This document shows, in pieces, positions 34,248 through 44,984 of a stretch of 64,000 bases of DNA. A program made the position numbers and the translations under genes. The stretch spans positions 57,893-121,892 of the forward strand of contig NW_004190376.2 in NCBI RefSeq assembly GCF_000224145.3. Reading direction: 5' to 3'. Under the pieces are notes generated by a model. The model did no database searches, was not told the DNA's origin, and was given only the letters and a program-made list of their open reading frames with translations. Each line of letters opens with the position of its first letter. Position 1 is the stretch's first letter. The DNA comes from Ciona intestinalis. Lineage: Eukaryota; Chordata; Ascidiacea; Phlebobranchia; Cionidae.

Positions 34248-36820
34248 ATGTCGTGGCAAAATGTAAGTCTACAGTTATTATACGTTTTTTTTTTTATGTT
34301 TTTTTTGCAATACATTCTTTATCTGCAGAGAGCATGGTAACTAGGCACTAGTGAAGAATCTCCGGTACATAGCAGAATAGGCTGGTGGAAAGTGTTAGTG
34401 GTTAGGGGTTGGGTTGGGTTGGGTTGATGGTTAGGGTTAGGGGGTTAGTGGTTATTGGTTATATGGGTTAGGGTTCTAGGGATTAGTGGTTCAAATAAGG
34501 TGGGGGGGGAGATTCTTCACTAGCACCCTACATTCAATTGCCGACGCTAGTTAGGAGTCTTCCCCCTACGTTATATGCTATGCAGATGCTAACCAATAAC
34601 CCCTATCTGCTTTCTACCAACCTCTAACACTTACCACCAGCTTGATCTGTAACGTACAGGAGAATTCATCACTATTGCCTTGTGCGGTGTTAAAGAACTC
34701 TCCTCCTATTTTTTCTGCTATAACTGCCAACCCATCTAGCCCACCTAAAGGTGGCTGTACACAGTATCTAGCATGCGAATTCGCCTGTGAAGTCGTATGC
34801 AAACTCATTACCAAGTTCCGCATGCGGCAGCGAAATCTGGACAAAATAGACAAAACGAACGAATTCCGGATACTGTGTACAGCCAGCTTAACCCATATTG
34901 AAAAGTTTGCTTTTTGCATGAAGAATTAAAGAATTTTTGACTAGCCGAATCAGATATCTTTACTATGGCCACTAATTGCTAATAATATTACAGCAGTACA
35001 ACCAACACCAGGGTGGTTACCAACAGCATGCACCACCTTCATATAATCCCCAATACCAACAACAACAACCAGCGTGTCCTCCTGGAATTGATCCAACGGT
35101 TTTCTACTGGTTTCAGGTAATTTTAATTCTTACATTAATGTGGTAGGAGTTTAGCCTAGAATTTCTATATTTCATTTTTTTCAAAAAGGAAGAAATTATC
35201 CCCGCATGCCACACTGCGTGAGGATGAATAAGTGACAACCATCTATTTATTCACCTGTTCCTAAGATTCCATCTACTTATTCACTTGTTCTTAAAATTCC
35301 ATCTATTTATTCACTTGTTCTTAAGATTCCATCTACTTATTCATCTGTCCATATTCACAGGCAGTGGACCAGGACCGTTCAGGCAAGATAAACGCAGCTG
35401 AATTACGAAAAGCGTTGATGAATAACAAGATGAAACAATTCAACCCCGAAACCTGTCGTCTCATGATTGGAATGTTTGATAAAAACAAGCAAGTTGATGG
35501 GTTGTACAACTTATTATTAGGATATGGTTATATATGTGTTGTTTATATGATAAAACCTTAGTCTAGTAATCATATACCATATTGCGAAACTAGACTGATG
35601 ATGCCGGTTGTTAAAAACATTGTAAATCTGATATTAAGTTATTGTTATATATATTATATTGTTGTATGTGTATAGTAGAGTGCTCATAGTACTTTTATAG
35701 CATATTGTAAAACTAGACTGATAATATTAATTGTTGGTTATTGGCTAAAAATATTTCTTTTTTTTAAGTTGCTGCACATTTAGCTCTAAACATTTTTTGT
35801 AATATCTAAGCAGTTGGTGTACAAAACTTTATGTAAAGTTAATTCCCATATATTTGTTGTTTTTTATTAATGTGATCTTTGGTGTCAAGACTGAAGGAGT
35901 TAGCAGGTCAATACTATTCGCATCAAACTCTATTAAACAAGATATCTTTTACAGAGACGGCACGATTGATTTGCGTGAATTCTCAGCTTTATGGAACTAC
36001 ATCCAACAATGGAGGCAATGTTTTGATTCTTTTGACACAGATAAGTCCGGCAACATTGATTGTGGAGAACTACACAGAGCTTTCCATACTTTTGGATATC
36101 GTTTGTAAGTGTTTGATGTATTACATGAATAACTTATTGGAAACGACAGTCGTTATAACGCGGGTGTTCTGTTTTATACACCTCGTGCCCGCTTACAAGT
36201 TACCACGTATGTTACTTTGTAGGTAACTATTTATATAGGATCTTATTTCATTTTTTTTATATAAGTCCGACAATATGGTGTCATCAGTGACCACTGGGTT
36301 GGAGTTAAAATCAGTTTTTATACATAGGCGTCTTGTTTTACTGTTGTAGTTGTTTTTTCCATCTCTTTTACCCAATTTAGTTGTGCATTGGCCCATCACC
36401 CCAACACCCATAAAAGCTTGTGTTTTCCTATTTTCTTTATAAATGCATCAGCTTTCTAAATACAAACAACTTATTTGTTCAGGTCCATGGAGTTTTGTAA
36501 AATGATTGTTCGTGTATTTGACAAAACTTCAGCAAACACAATCGATTTTGACGACTTTATCCAAGTATGTGTGATGTTGCACACGCTCACGGACAAGTTT
36601 CGGCAGAATGATAAAAATCAATCCGGTTACATACAAGTACATTATGAACAGGTATGGAGATTGGATTGTTTATATCACACTGTTTATATATACGAAAATA
36701 GGATATATGCAATAAGAATTTTGCAACGGGCCATTCGTTCAGTTATTAATAGTAAACGCTATGGACCACCCAGATTTGCAACAAATTCTGCTTTTACAGA
36801 CAGGTTTAACTTTTAGCTGA
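34248..36820 (+). CDS. PEF1: Peflin-like penta-EF-hand calcium-binding protein
   Basis: Exons 34248-34262, 34994-35116, 35361-35488, 35955-36104, 36483-36651 and 36800-36820 close in phase at 201 residues. The first exon codes only MSWQN. Exon 2 is a Gln/Tyr/Pro-rich linker ending PPGIDPTVFYWFQ, as in peflin. Calcium loops follow: EF1 DQDRSGKINAAE, EF2 DKNKDGTIDLRE, EF3 DTDKSGNIDCGE, then degenerate EF4 (DKTSANTIDFDD) and EF5. FSALWNYIQQWRQCFDSFD is typical of peflin and ALG-2. The intron after exon 3 needs a GC donor (AA/GCAAGT) to give a normal EF2 loop. Peflin pairs with ALG-2 and acts at ER exit sites and in ubiquitin-ligase regulation in vertebrates; that role is transferred by homology. 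The linker is much shorter than in human peflin (about 284 residues). The last exon (TGLTFS) is the least certain. Confidence 0.9.
34344..34527. mobile_element. Inverted-repeat element with telomere-like core, copy 2
   Basis: Ends GCACTAGTGAAGAATCTCC and AGATTCTTCACTAGCACC are near-perfect inverted repeats. The core has GGTTGGGTTGGGTTGATGG and GGTTAGGGTTAGGGGG. It lies in PEF1 intron 1. An inverted, decayed copy follows at about 34550-34682. Confidence 0.75.
34745..34891. mobile_element. Short inverted-repeat element (MITE-like), copy 2
   Basis: The second copy of the element at 401-532. It has the same AAAGGTGGCTGTACACAGTA end and matching core; the right end reads ACTGTGTACAGCCAGCTTA. It lies in PEF1 intron 1. 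Confidence 0.65.
36135..36225 (+). mobile_element. SINE-tail unit
   Basis: One tail unit starting 30 bases after the PEF1 exon 4 donor. Confidence 0.6.
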
Positions 36821-38803
36821 ACTAAGTACCACATTTTGGAAAAGGTAGAAACAAAGAGAAATCTAATTTGTCAGCAGTTAATAGAAAGGTCTAAGAAGTT
36901 TATTTTCACTATGTTTATTATCTACAAAGAGATTTTTATTTAATAAATGTGTTTATTGAATGCATTTATTGGGTTGTCTATTCTGCATGGATGAGGTTCT
37001 ACAGTAAGACTGGCAACGGGAATTGAGATTTAGGGCAGAATTGGTTCATTACCGTGTAATGTTGGTCCACAAAACATGAAATACTCACCATTAAGTGTAA
37101 CTATACGAGTATCTAGCTAAATACTAACATTAATATTTTAAGGTGTATGAAACAGAACACCTGTGTTATAACGACTGTCATTTTCCCCGCCAAGTGAGGA
37201 TAAATAAGTTACATACGTGGTAACTCGTGAGCCGGCACGAAGTGTATGAAACAGAACACCTGTGTTATGAGGACTGTCCTTGCCCTGTCACACGAGGTTA
37301 AACAAGTTACATTCATTTTGCAGTTTTTGGAAATGGTACTGGATAATACATTGAACATAGTTTGAAATTCCATTTCTTGTTTTATTTCAATTCTCAACTC
37401 CAAACATCTACAACCTCAATTTGTAATTTAAAAAAAATCGAGATTGGTGTGTTCACGAAAATCCTCAATTTGCGATTTTCAAAAACAACTTTCCCAGTTA
37501 ATCTTTGTTAGTGTTATCTTCCATATTATCCTTGCTTTAAAACATTCCAGCAAGATATACTGGTTATAATGCATGAAAGTGGTGTGTTATTTTGTAGGTT
37601 AGGCCCAAAAATTTTTAATGAGTTTAGCTTTACATAATATGTGGAATTTCTCTTTTTCTTGGTTTATTTTTTCTTGTATATTTTAATTTTGCTTATAATA
37701 ACTGGTTTATTTTTGCTTGTATAATTGTAAAACAACTTCAAACATTTAAATAGTTAAGTTATAGCTTGTTCACTACAGTGGTCTATAAAGCTTTTTTCAC
37801 TGTTATTATAAAAGTGAAAATCAGGTTTATTCCACTCTTAAAAATAATACTTTTTTTATCTACACCAAATATTTTTGCTGCGAAAGAGCTTAGTTAAGAT
37901 ACCAGCGGTACCAGTATACCAAAAAGCAAATTGATATTAATATTGACTTTATCTTATATTTTTTTATGTATTTTACAAAGCTATAATCATTAATCCTAAA
38001 TGCAGGAACTCCAAATTACTTCCATTCTGATGTAGTAATACTTCCTACATTAATTTACATTTGTTGAAAAACAATGTAAATATGCTTCTTGTGTATTATA
38101 TAACAGTTGTAAAGACCTAATCTTCACAAACTATATTTACTCTGAAACCAAATTTTGTAAAAAAAGTTTTTATGCTAACTGTGCACGGTGTGTGCTAACA
38201 CTTTTGCATTGAATTAACGTTTTGTTGTAAATAGTTTTTCTGATATAATTACTATCTCTGCACTCTGGCATATGAGTTTCATAATTTTATTGTTTTAAAT
38301 CCTAAATAAAATGAATATATTGTAAAACACACGTTTTATTTTGTAAAGTGCTTATTTAAATATTCTTTAATATAACTTTTTAAAATAAAATGTGACTGTT
38401 TATTAGAACTCTGCTCTCTTGTTTGTTAAAGAGTTGTTCTTTGCCAGAATTTCAGGAAATTTCAGTACTTGAATTTTCAAGTCTCACAGCTTTTGACTAA
38501 AGGTTGGGCGTTACCACACGTTAAACTGGCATGCGAACAAAAAATCAAAATTGTTTATTGATAGATATGCTCAAATGTGATCTAAAGCAACCATCAAAGT
38601 TTCAAAACTTCAACAGCATACGATGCACGCTGTTGTTTACACGATGAAAATGCGACATCGGCGTATACGGCTTCGAGGCTCCACGCTTCTACTATTGTGG
38701 GCGTATACACAGAAAAAGAAAATGACACAGAAAAAGCACACGGGTGAAAATATGACCTTTTTATTATAAAATTACGAAAAAAACACAACGGTCAACACAT
38801 TCA
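36821..38803. other. Convergent spacer between PEF1 and the coiled-coil gene
   Basis: AATAAA at 36942 is the likely PEF1 polyadenylation signal. TTTATT at 38760 (AATAAA on the minus strand) serves the opposing gene. Two SINE-tail units lie at 37138-37320. The rest is AT-rich and I see no coding sequence. Confidence 0.55.
37138..37325 (-). mobile_element. SINE-tail, two units
   Basis: Two units on the minus strand in the spacer downstream of PEF1, without a tRNA-like head. Confidence 0.6.
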
Positions 38804-41192
38804 TCATCGGGCATCCCACAACGCTTTAGGATGGCCGATTACCAGGTTACTGTTACGCAATTGTTTTCCTTTGGTTTGAATCTGTTTGAAAATTTCAGCT
38901 GGAATTCCCATCACATTTTGTTGCCGTCGTGTGGCGCTAAAGAGTTAACAAAATGCGTAAAAAGTGTAAACATATACCTTGCGTAAAAAGCGCTAATTCC
39001 GTATTAATGATTCAATGCGACACGTCAGGGAAATAATATTTAGGATAATTAATACACACGTCTATGTAAATCTATAGCACCGTGAGATAAAATGGATACC
39101 GTTAGTGCCTAAATCCCATATTTCATAATCACTCTTTTATAGAGTCGTAAAGATACGGGTATATATAATTCTGTAAATATTCTTTCTTTACTACTAAATG
39201 GAATAAAAAAGTATAGTTAAAACATGTCCCATTTTACCCCAACCTACTATAAATAGACATGTGCATTGCATAAACACGAAATACAGAATAATAAATATTT
39301 AAATGAAATCATTTTCCGCCAAATCCAGCCAACGTGAGTTTCTTTCTACGAAGAAAGCTCATTATTATAATGAGTTTAAGACTTTAGTTAAAAAAAAACT
39401 TTTTTTTGCAGAAACCAGGCATTTATTTTAGAATGTATTAGTAGCAAAACTTCGTCAGCGATAACTACGCAACAACCTGATTATGACGTCGAAACGTGGG
39501 TACGCTAACAGCTGTTTCAGTATTGGGAAACCGGCAACAGTTTAAAATAAACTAGACACAAAACAAATAATTAAAAAAAAAATTAAACAAAATTAATAAA
39601 ATGTTTATTTGACTGTAATTCGCGCCCTAACCAAATTTGATCTTCGCTACCGATTTCAAAGAGACGAAACATTAAATTATATTTACCTTTTCCCGTTTCC
39701 TTTTACATCATTAAGATGATCTTGAAGTTCCTTCATCTTTTCGTTGTGTCTCATCTCCCGCATCCAAGCGTCCTGTTTCGCTCTCTCCTCCGCCATCTTG
39801 ATTTCTTCCGCCTAGAATTACGTTGGTTTTAATGAATGAATGAATGTAACTTACTTTATCCTCGCGTGGCCGGAAACGACAGTCGTTTAACACCTCTTAT
39901 CAGCTTTCGAGTTAGGCTACCATGTTAGCGCGCCTGCCTGTAACCAATAGGCAATGGGTTCAAGGCTCGTCGCTGCTACCATTGTTGGCGTATATGTCCT
40001 CGGCCATACATAAATATCCTCGGCCATACATGTGGGCGTATATGTCCTCAGCCATACATAAAAAAAATGAAAAATCCCCCAAAAAATAATGACCCACAAA
40101 GTAACATACATGGTAACTCGTAAGCTGGCACAAGGTGTTAAACCGTGGGATAACGACTGTCGTTTTTCGGCCACGCGAGAATAAAGCAAGTTTCATTCAT
40201 TCATTCATTCATTCATGTATATTACTTTATGGGTGATAATGGTTACTGTTATATTGAATGAATTGTTTTAAATAAAGGAAAGAATAATTGAATGAAATTG
40301 ATTTTTTCTCTTGGCCACGATAACGAAGAACGGGAGAGTGTTTGAAAGCGAAAAGATGGATGTTGAATGAATGAGTGCAACTGGCTTTTTAACGGTTTAA
40401 CCTCTGGGTTAGAGTCATGCGCGCTAACCAACTGTGCCAGTGCGCCGGACAAAAACGGTTGTCAGGGCTATTGTTAAATGAATGAATGGATGAATGAAAC
40501 TTCCCTGTGCTGTGGGGCAACCGCTCGCTGTATAACAAGAGTGTTTTGTTTTATATAGCGCGTATGTAGGAGTATTCAGACGGTTTTTCACACAGCAATA
40601 TTTCAGTTTCACGGCTTCTTATTCTGTAAAGTGTCTAATTTCTTTCGGGGTTCAGTAGTATACTAGCAAAAAATAATAATGACAAAACAATCTTAGTGTA
40701 GCAGCAAATATGGGCTTTCTCTTATCATAGCTCCATACAATGTAGTAGCTTCACTTATAAATACAACAAGGCTTAAATGAATGAATGAATGAATGAATGA
40801 AATTTATTTCGTCTCTTCGGTCACGATAACGAAGAACAAGAGAGTTGATAAAAAGCGAAAAGACGGGTTGTAACGGTAAACCAACAGTTGTTAAAACACG
40901 CTTGTTGATAAAAAAGAAAGAAGTAATGTTTTGGATAAAAGGCGTGACCGTTACACCCTAAAAAATGTTCGCCTGTTATTGTTGGTATAGGGCTTAAACA
41001 CATACGGTGAAGCGGAGCGGAATAATTGTAGACGCGCCTTAGACACATACAGTTGGTAAAGCGATGCTATGTTCCATAGAAAGCTTAGTTTACCTGCGTG
41101 GCTTTTAAACGCTGCAGGGCCACTCTCTTTTTGTCGATAACTCGCTGCCTCCTGAGTGCTTCTTCGTGAAAAGCTCCGCAACTAGATGCCAT
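38804..41192 (-). CDS. Small charged coiled-coil protein, function unknown
   Basis: Three exons, 41094-41192, 39687-39811 and 38804-38936, join in phase to 118 residues. It starts MASSCGAFHEEALRRQRVID and continues as one long highly charged helix (AEEIKMAEERAKQDAWMREM). A less helical tail with GIPAEIFKQIQTK and GHPKALWDAR ends at TGA. I recognise no named family. Size, composition and the short aromatic tail motif resemble small axonemal or cytoskeletal accessory proteins, which is only a guess. TTTATT at 38760 provides an AATAAA on this strand 39 bases after the stop. Intron 1 carries a SINE and a CGATAACGAAGA-type repeat. Consistent phase, good splice sites and a clean stop support a real gene. 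Confidence 0.7.
39073..39249. mobile_element. TAGGGTGGGG-type MITE, diverged
   Basis: The core and the right end (CCCATTTTACCCCAACCTAC) are recognisable; the left end is degraded. Intron 2 of the coiled-coil gene. Confidence 0.6.
39830..40215 (+). mobile_element. Composite SINE with (ATTC)n tail
   Basis: A tail unit, then a tRNA-like head (TTAGCGCGCCTGCC and GCAATGGGTTCAAGGCTCGT, an A-box/B-box remnant), a threefold GTATATGTCCTCGGCCATAC segment, and a final tail unit ending in CATTCATTCATTCATTCAT. It lies 18 bases from exon 2 of the coiled-coil gene. Confidence 0.65.
40765..40802. repeat. (TGAA)n microsatellite
   Basis: Head-to-tail TGAA units at the junction of a CGATAACGAAGAACAAGAGA-type repeat. 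The same tail is shared by the SINE family. Confidence 0.8.
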
Positions 41193-41304
41193 TGCTATGC
41201 CAGTTATATGCTTGTATATTTTGCTCAGTCAATATAGCAGGCGTTAGCTTATCTCAGCAAACAAATATTTTGCCTAATAAAGTTAATATGTACTTGACTG
41301 CAAG

Positions 41305-41405
41305 GATCTGGTGCTACGAAACGTAACAAACAAAAATCAAGTCCAATCAAGTTTCAACCTGATTTTTGTCTCTCCTTTTCGTATAGCACCAAATCCTACT
41401 GTATT
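41305..41405. mobile_element. Foldback element
   Basis: The left arm GGATCTGGTGCTACGAAACG and the right arm TTTTCGTATAGCACCAAATC are inverted copies. Single arms recur near 47420 and 57020. The opposite-arm phrase TTGGTTGGACTTGGTTTTTA is near 57120, with a variant near 49020. Confidence 0.65.
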
Positions 41406-41923
41406 TCTTTACACAGGAATCTTCCAACTCTCTCTCTACCAGATCAGGGTTAGACTCGCGGAATTTCTTACAATTATTTGGCTGTATTTGTACTTCAACT
41501 ATTCTACTGCTGTTGTATTGCCGCACGCTTTTGCTGTACCTTTGAATAACATTGTTGTCATTGTACACCAATTTTAGCAATGTTATAGCCCGCCTACATT
41601 CGGTGCTCATTGTGCTATTCAATACAATGTGCCAGCTAATATTTCTTTTGAAACTTGATAGTCAGAGGTCATTAAACTCTTCACGAAACTCTTGTATTCT
41701 ATTTTAGCAAGGACAATCTGCACAAGATTTAAAGCCTCCCAAGAAGGTAAGCTTTAGTTTAAATAAAGGTTAAACTTTTTAGTTATCTCTGTAGAAAGGG
41801 GGTCACGCTTTGTACGCCCTCGGAACACCTACCTACAAGTCGTCTTTGTTTTTTGTCATCTAAAACTTTTATACACTGGTTTTGGATTAGGGTTTATTGG
41901 CAATAACATTGGCTGAGATCACA

Positions 41924-42116
41924 TAGTAAGAGTGGGGGAAGATGGGACACCTTTGACACATGTTATCCAAATATCCTGATCGTGTTTTAAACAAATAACA
42001 ACGGTCTATGGAAGTCGTGAGGATACGGTTTAATAATTCGTTGAACTTTCTTTGTTTACTACCAAATGGGCGGAGAAAATTAAATAAAAATTTGTCCCAT
42101 CTTCCCCACCCCACTA
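41924..42116. mobile_element. TAGGGTGGGG-type MITE
   Basis: A full copy with slightly diverged ends (TAGTAAGAGTGGGGGAAGAT and CCCCACCCCACTA). Confidence 0.75.
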
Positions 42117-42525
42117 AATGATCACCGATCAGCGACCAGTTAAATTGTTCTAAACCACAATAAGCATATAAGGTAAAATATTTTGCAAACTGTGAAGTTA
42201 TAGCCCTGGTTCAACGCGTATTACTGCGAGCGCATGTGTTGCATTTTGTTAAATATTCAAGACTGCATTGTGCACCGATGCATACGTGGTATTTCTACGC
42301 TTCAGCAGTTGTTAGTGCGGTTTGGGAACCGTTTTATACCGCTTGAACAATTGTATGATACGCGGCTACATTCATTTATTCATTCGGGGGTAAAGAATTT
42401 TAAAAAGTTACACTTGGTGCTCGTGTATGTGAAGTTAACGTCCATATTAAAGGCGTATATCATATAGTAGTACATTTAAGAACGGTCTATGGGCGTCGTG
42501 AGTGCTACGGTTTGTATAGTAATTA

Positions 42526-42690
42526 TAGTAGTGTGGGGAAGATATATCATGATCGTGTTTTAAACAATTAACAACAGTCTATGGGAGTCGTGAGGGTATG
42601 GTTTTATAATTCTTTGAATGTTCTTTGTGTACTACCAAATGGGATAAGAATATATAATTACAATGTGTCCCATCTCCCCCCATCCTACTA
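42526..42690. mobile_element. TAGGGTGGGG-type MITE
   Basis: A copy missing about 25 bases behind the left end. A detached left-core scrap precedes it at 42475-42510. Confidence 0.7.
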
Positions 42691-42840
42691 TATAGTACAG
42701 CTTGCAGTGCGGATATGGGAACACTTTACACAGCAATACAATTTAAGTTGACCGTAAAGTCGTGTGAAGATGCTTCGGTTGAATGAACGCCGCGATTTCG
42801 AATCTTGGTTCAGTCTGCTGCACAATGGCAACGATAGTTT

Positions 42841-43023
42841 TACCGGGGTGGGGTGAAATGGGACACCTTTTTACGTGCTTTTTGGTAGTAAACAAAGAAC
42901 ATTCAAAGAATTTTAAGACCGTTTCCTCACGACTCCCATGGACCGCTGTTAATTGTTTAAAACATGATCAGAAAATATGGGATATTTTGTGCTAAGGTGT
43001 CCCATCTTACCCCGTAGTACTAT
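42841..43023. mobile_element. TAGGGTGGGG-type MITE
   Basis: A full but diverged copy; the left end reads CCGGGGTGGGGTGAAATGGG. Confidence 0.7.
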
Positions 43024-43156
43024 ATATAACACGGGCGATCTAAAATTGTGGATAATTGTTTTAATTTATTTACGACAATTTTGAAAATCAATTAGGAACC
43101 ACTCCGCTGGAGCAAAGTTTTGGTGCAGATATTGCATTAAATTTGTATATCCGCAA

Positions 43157-43360
43157 TTATGTTAACGCATAAGGAGCGCCTGGCTCTTCGGTGTTAATTT
43201 TCGACATTTCAACTGAATCACTTTGGTTTGCCCCACTGAAGTAAGCTTGGATTTCCTCACTGCTGTTTTCCTTCGTGTCTGGGATCAGCAGCAAGTGGTA
43301 GATGAGAAACACGACGGCGAAAAATACTCAGATCATCAACATATAAGCTCCAAGTGTAAT
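43157..43360 (-). pseudogene. Relic terminal exon of an SLC2 (GLUT) sugar transporter, one in-frame TGA
   Basis: After an intact acceptor (TCGATTACAG on the minus strand) the 68-codon frame reads ITLGAYMLMI, TGA, VFFAVVFLIYHLLLIPDTKE, then NSSEEIQAYF and a normal stop (PYALT-TAA). A hydrophobic last helix followed by PDTKE and EEIQAYF is the usual C-terminus of facilitative glucose transporters (PETKG...EEI). No other SLC2 exon is visible up to the HELZ2 start. The single internal TGA could be a sequencing error or a polymorphism, but with no upstream exons a relic is more likely. Confidence 0.6.
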
Positions 43361-43434
43361 CTGTAATCGAAAATACAGTTTAAAGAATTGGTCAAGATTA
43401 CTTTTTTTCCTCGCGTGGTGGGGCTACTCAGATA

Positions 43435-43600
43435 TAGTAGGGTGGGAAGATGGGACACCTTCGTGTTTTAAATATTTAACAACGGTTTATGGAAGCCGTG
43501 AGGATACGGTTTCATATTTCTTTGAATGTTCTTTGTTTACTACCAAATGGGACGAGAAAATAGAATGAAATGGTGTCCCATCTCCCCCCACCCTACCATA
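43435..43600. mobile_element. TAGGGTGGGG-type MITE
   Basis: Both ends are intact (TAGTAGGGTGGGAAGATGGG and CCCATCTCCCCCCACCCTAC). About 25 bases behind the left end are deleted, giving ACACCTTCGTGTTTTAAA. Confidence 0.75.
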
Positions 43601-43744
43601 TACTAAAATATTTGACAGAAATATCGTAGTTGTAGAAACAGTTTAGTGACCACTGGCCATTTACCGTCAAGTGCCCGCCAGAACACGCACAGCACGCTTA
43701 CAATAGTAGCTGTAAATAGCTACATAACACTTTAAAACCCAGTT

Positions 43745-43935
43745 ACAAGATGAATGAATGAATAAATGAATGAATGTAACTTACTTTATCCTTGCGTGGC
43801 CGGAAAACGACAGTCGTTATAACACGGGTTTAACACCTCGTGCCAGCTTACGAGTTACCATGTAGCCTTGAACCAATTACCTAATGGTTACAGGCAAGCG
43901 CGCTAACCACTACGCCACGGCGCCGGATCATGTCT
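43745..43935 (-). mobile_element. Composite SINE with tRNA-like head
   Basis: The head reads on the minus strand: CCGGCGCCGTGGCGTAGTGG then TTAGCGCGC, and a decayed B box near GGTTCAAGGC. A tail unit and GAATGAATAAATGAATGAAT lie on the left. The head resembles a tRNA but cannot form a normal cloverleaf. Confidence 0.65.
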
Positions 43936-44699
43936 CTTCCATGTAAAATACCCGCAGGCAAATCACACTTAAGTTTTTGACTGGAATTCCCCCGCAGCGA
44001 AAACATCGTAACGCAATTTTCCATCGCCGGGATTCCCCACCGCCGGAAATTCCCGCCACCAAAAAATATACGTATATTCGCGCCGCGTATTTGTAATCGT
44101 AACTGTATATCGATGCAACTGTACTATAAACTCTGGTCTATAATGTATGTACCAGAGTTAAAATAGAAACGTAGGTAAATATCTCGAGTTCCCAAACTTC
44201 ATTTTTTTTTATATAGGCGTCGCAATTTCGTCCCATTATATCAATAAAAACACCTTAAAATTTTCCAAAATATAACTCTTGTATCGTAAATACTAATGTT
44301 GAAGAAATAGTGGTTTAATTAAATGCATGTAACTTATTTATCCTCGCGTGGCGGGGAAGGACAGTCATTATAACCCTGGTGTTCTGTACATAACCTATGA
44401 CGTACCTATTGAATTGTTTCTACTTATTTGACCGTGTGACAAACACCGGAACTCATTATAATATACGTGAGAACTAAAAAACAATATACGCGTATTTCAT
44501 TGTGGTAAACATTACGTCATCATAATACGTATGTTGATTGTTTGCAGGTAGGATTTATAGAATGTATGGAAAACTGTGGGGTTGCAAAATGTGTGGTGAA
44601 ACTATAACAGGATATTAATTGATTAGGCCGCAGTTTTTCAAAAACAAACAGCAGTGACTCTATTATTATACCACATATTGGGATATATGTACATAATAT

Positions 44700-44716
44700 A
44701 TATACACGTATATAAG

Positions 44717-44747
<31 letters not shown>
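44700..44747. repeat. AT microsatellite
   Basis: A (TA)n run of about 28 bases and neighbouring TATACACGTATATAAGGTGT, just upstream of HELZ2. Confidence 0.8.
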
Positions 44748-44984
44748 ACTGGGAATGGCTCATTAATCCAGTTATGGTTCATTTAATCGTAGTTTACTTG
44801 GACAACTTTGATAGTTTAACAGCTCATGTTATAATATATAGAAGGATAGGTCAGATTATTATTAAAATAATTTCCAAAATTATAAATTTAGTCAGACTTT
44901 TATTGAAACTGTATATTTTCTTAATTGCCTGTTCAGTATTATGTATTAGGTTTATTGTGAAACATTCAATCACTTTACAGCACA

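Larger units (their letters stand above)
41193..44984. other. Divergent spacer between the coiled-coil gene and HELZ2
   Basis: Mostly repeats: a foldback element, four MITEs, a SINE and AT microsatellites. It also holds an SLC2 exon relic. A 39-base in-frame segment (41709-41747) bounded by TTTTAG and GTAAGC could be an orphan exon but has no partner. Confidence 0.5.

Noticed and set aside
34400..34470. Interstitial telomere
   Set aside because: TTAGGG/TTGGG units are few and lie inside an inverted-repeat element with a relative elsewhere in the window.
41709..41747. 39-base candidate exon (QGQSAQDLKPPKK)
   Set aside because: Good TTTTAG and GTAAGC borders, but no partner exon in phase was found on either side; noted as part of the spacer only.
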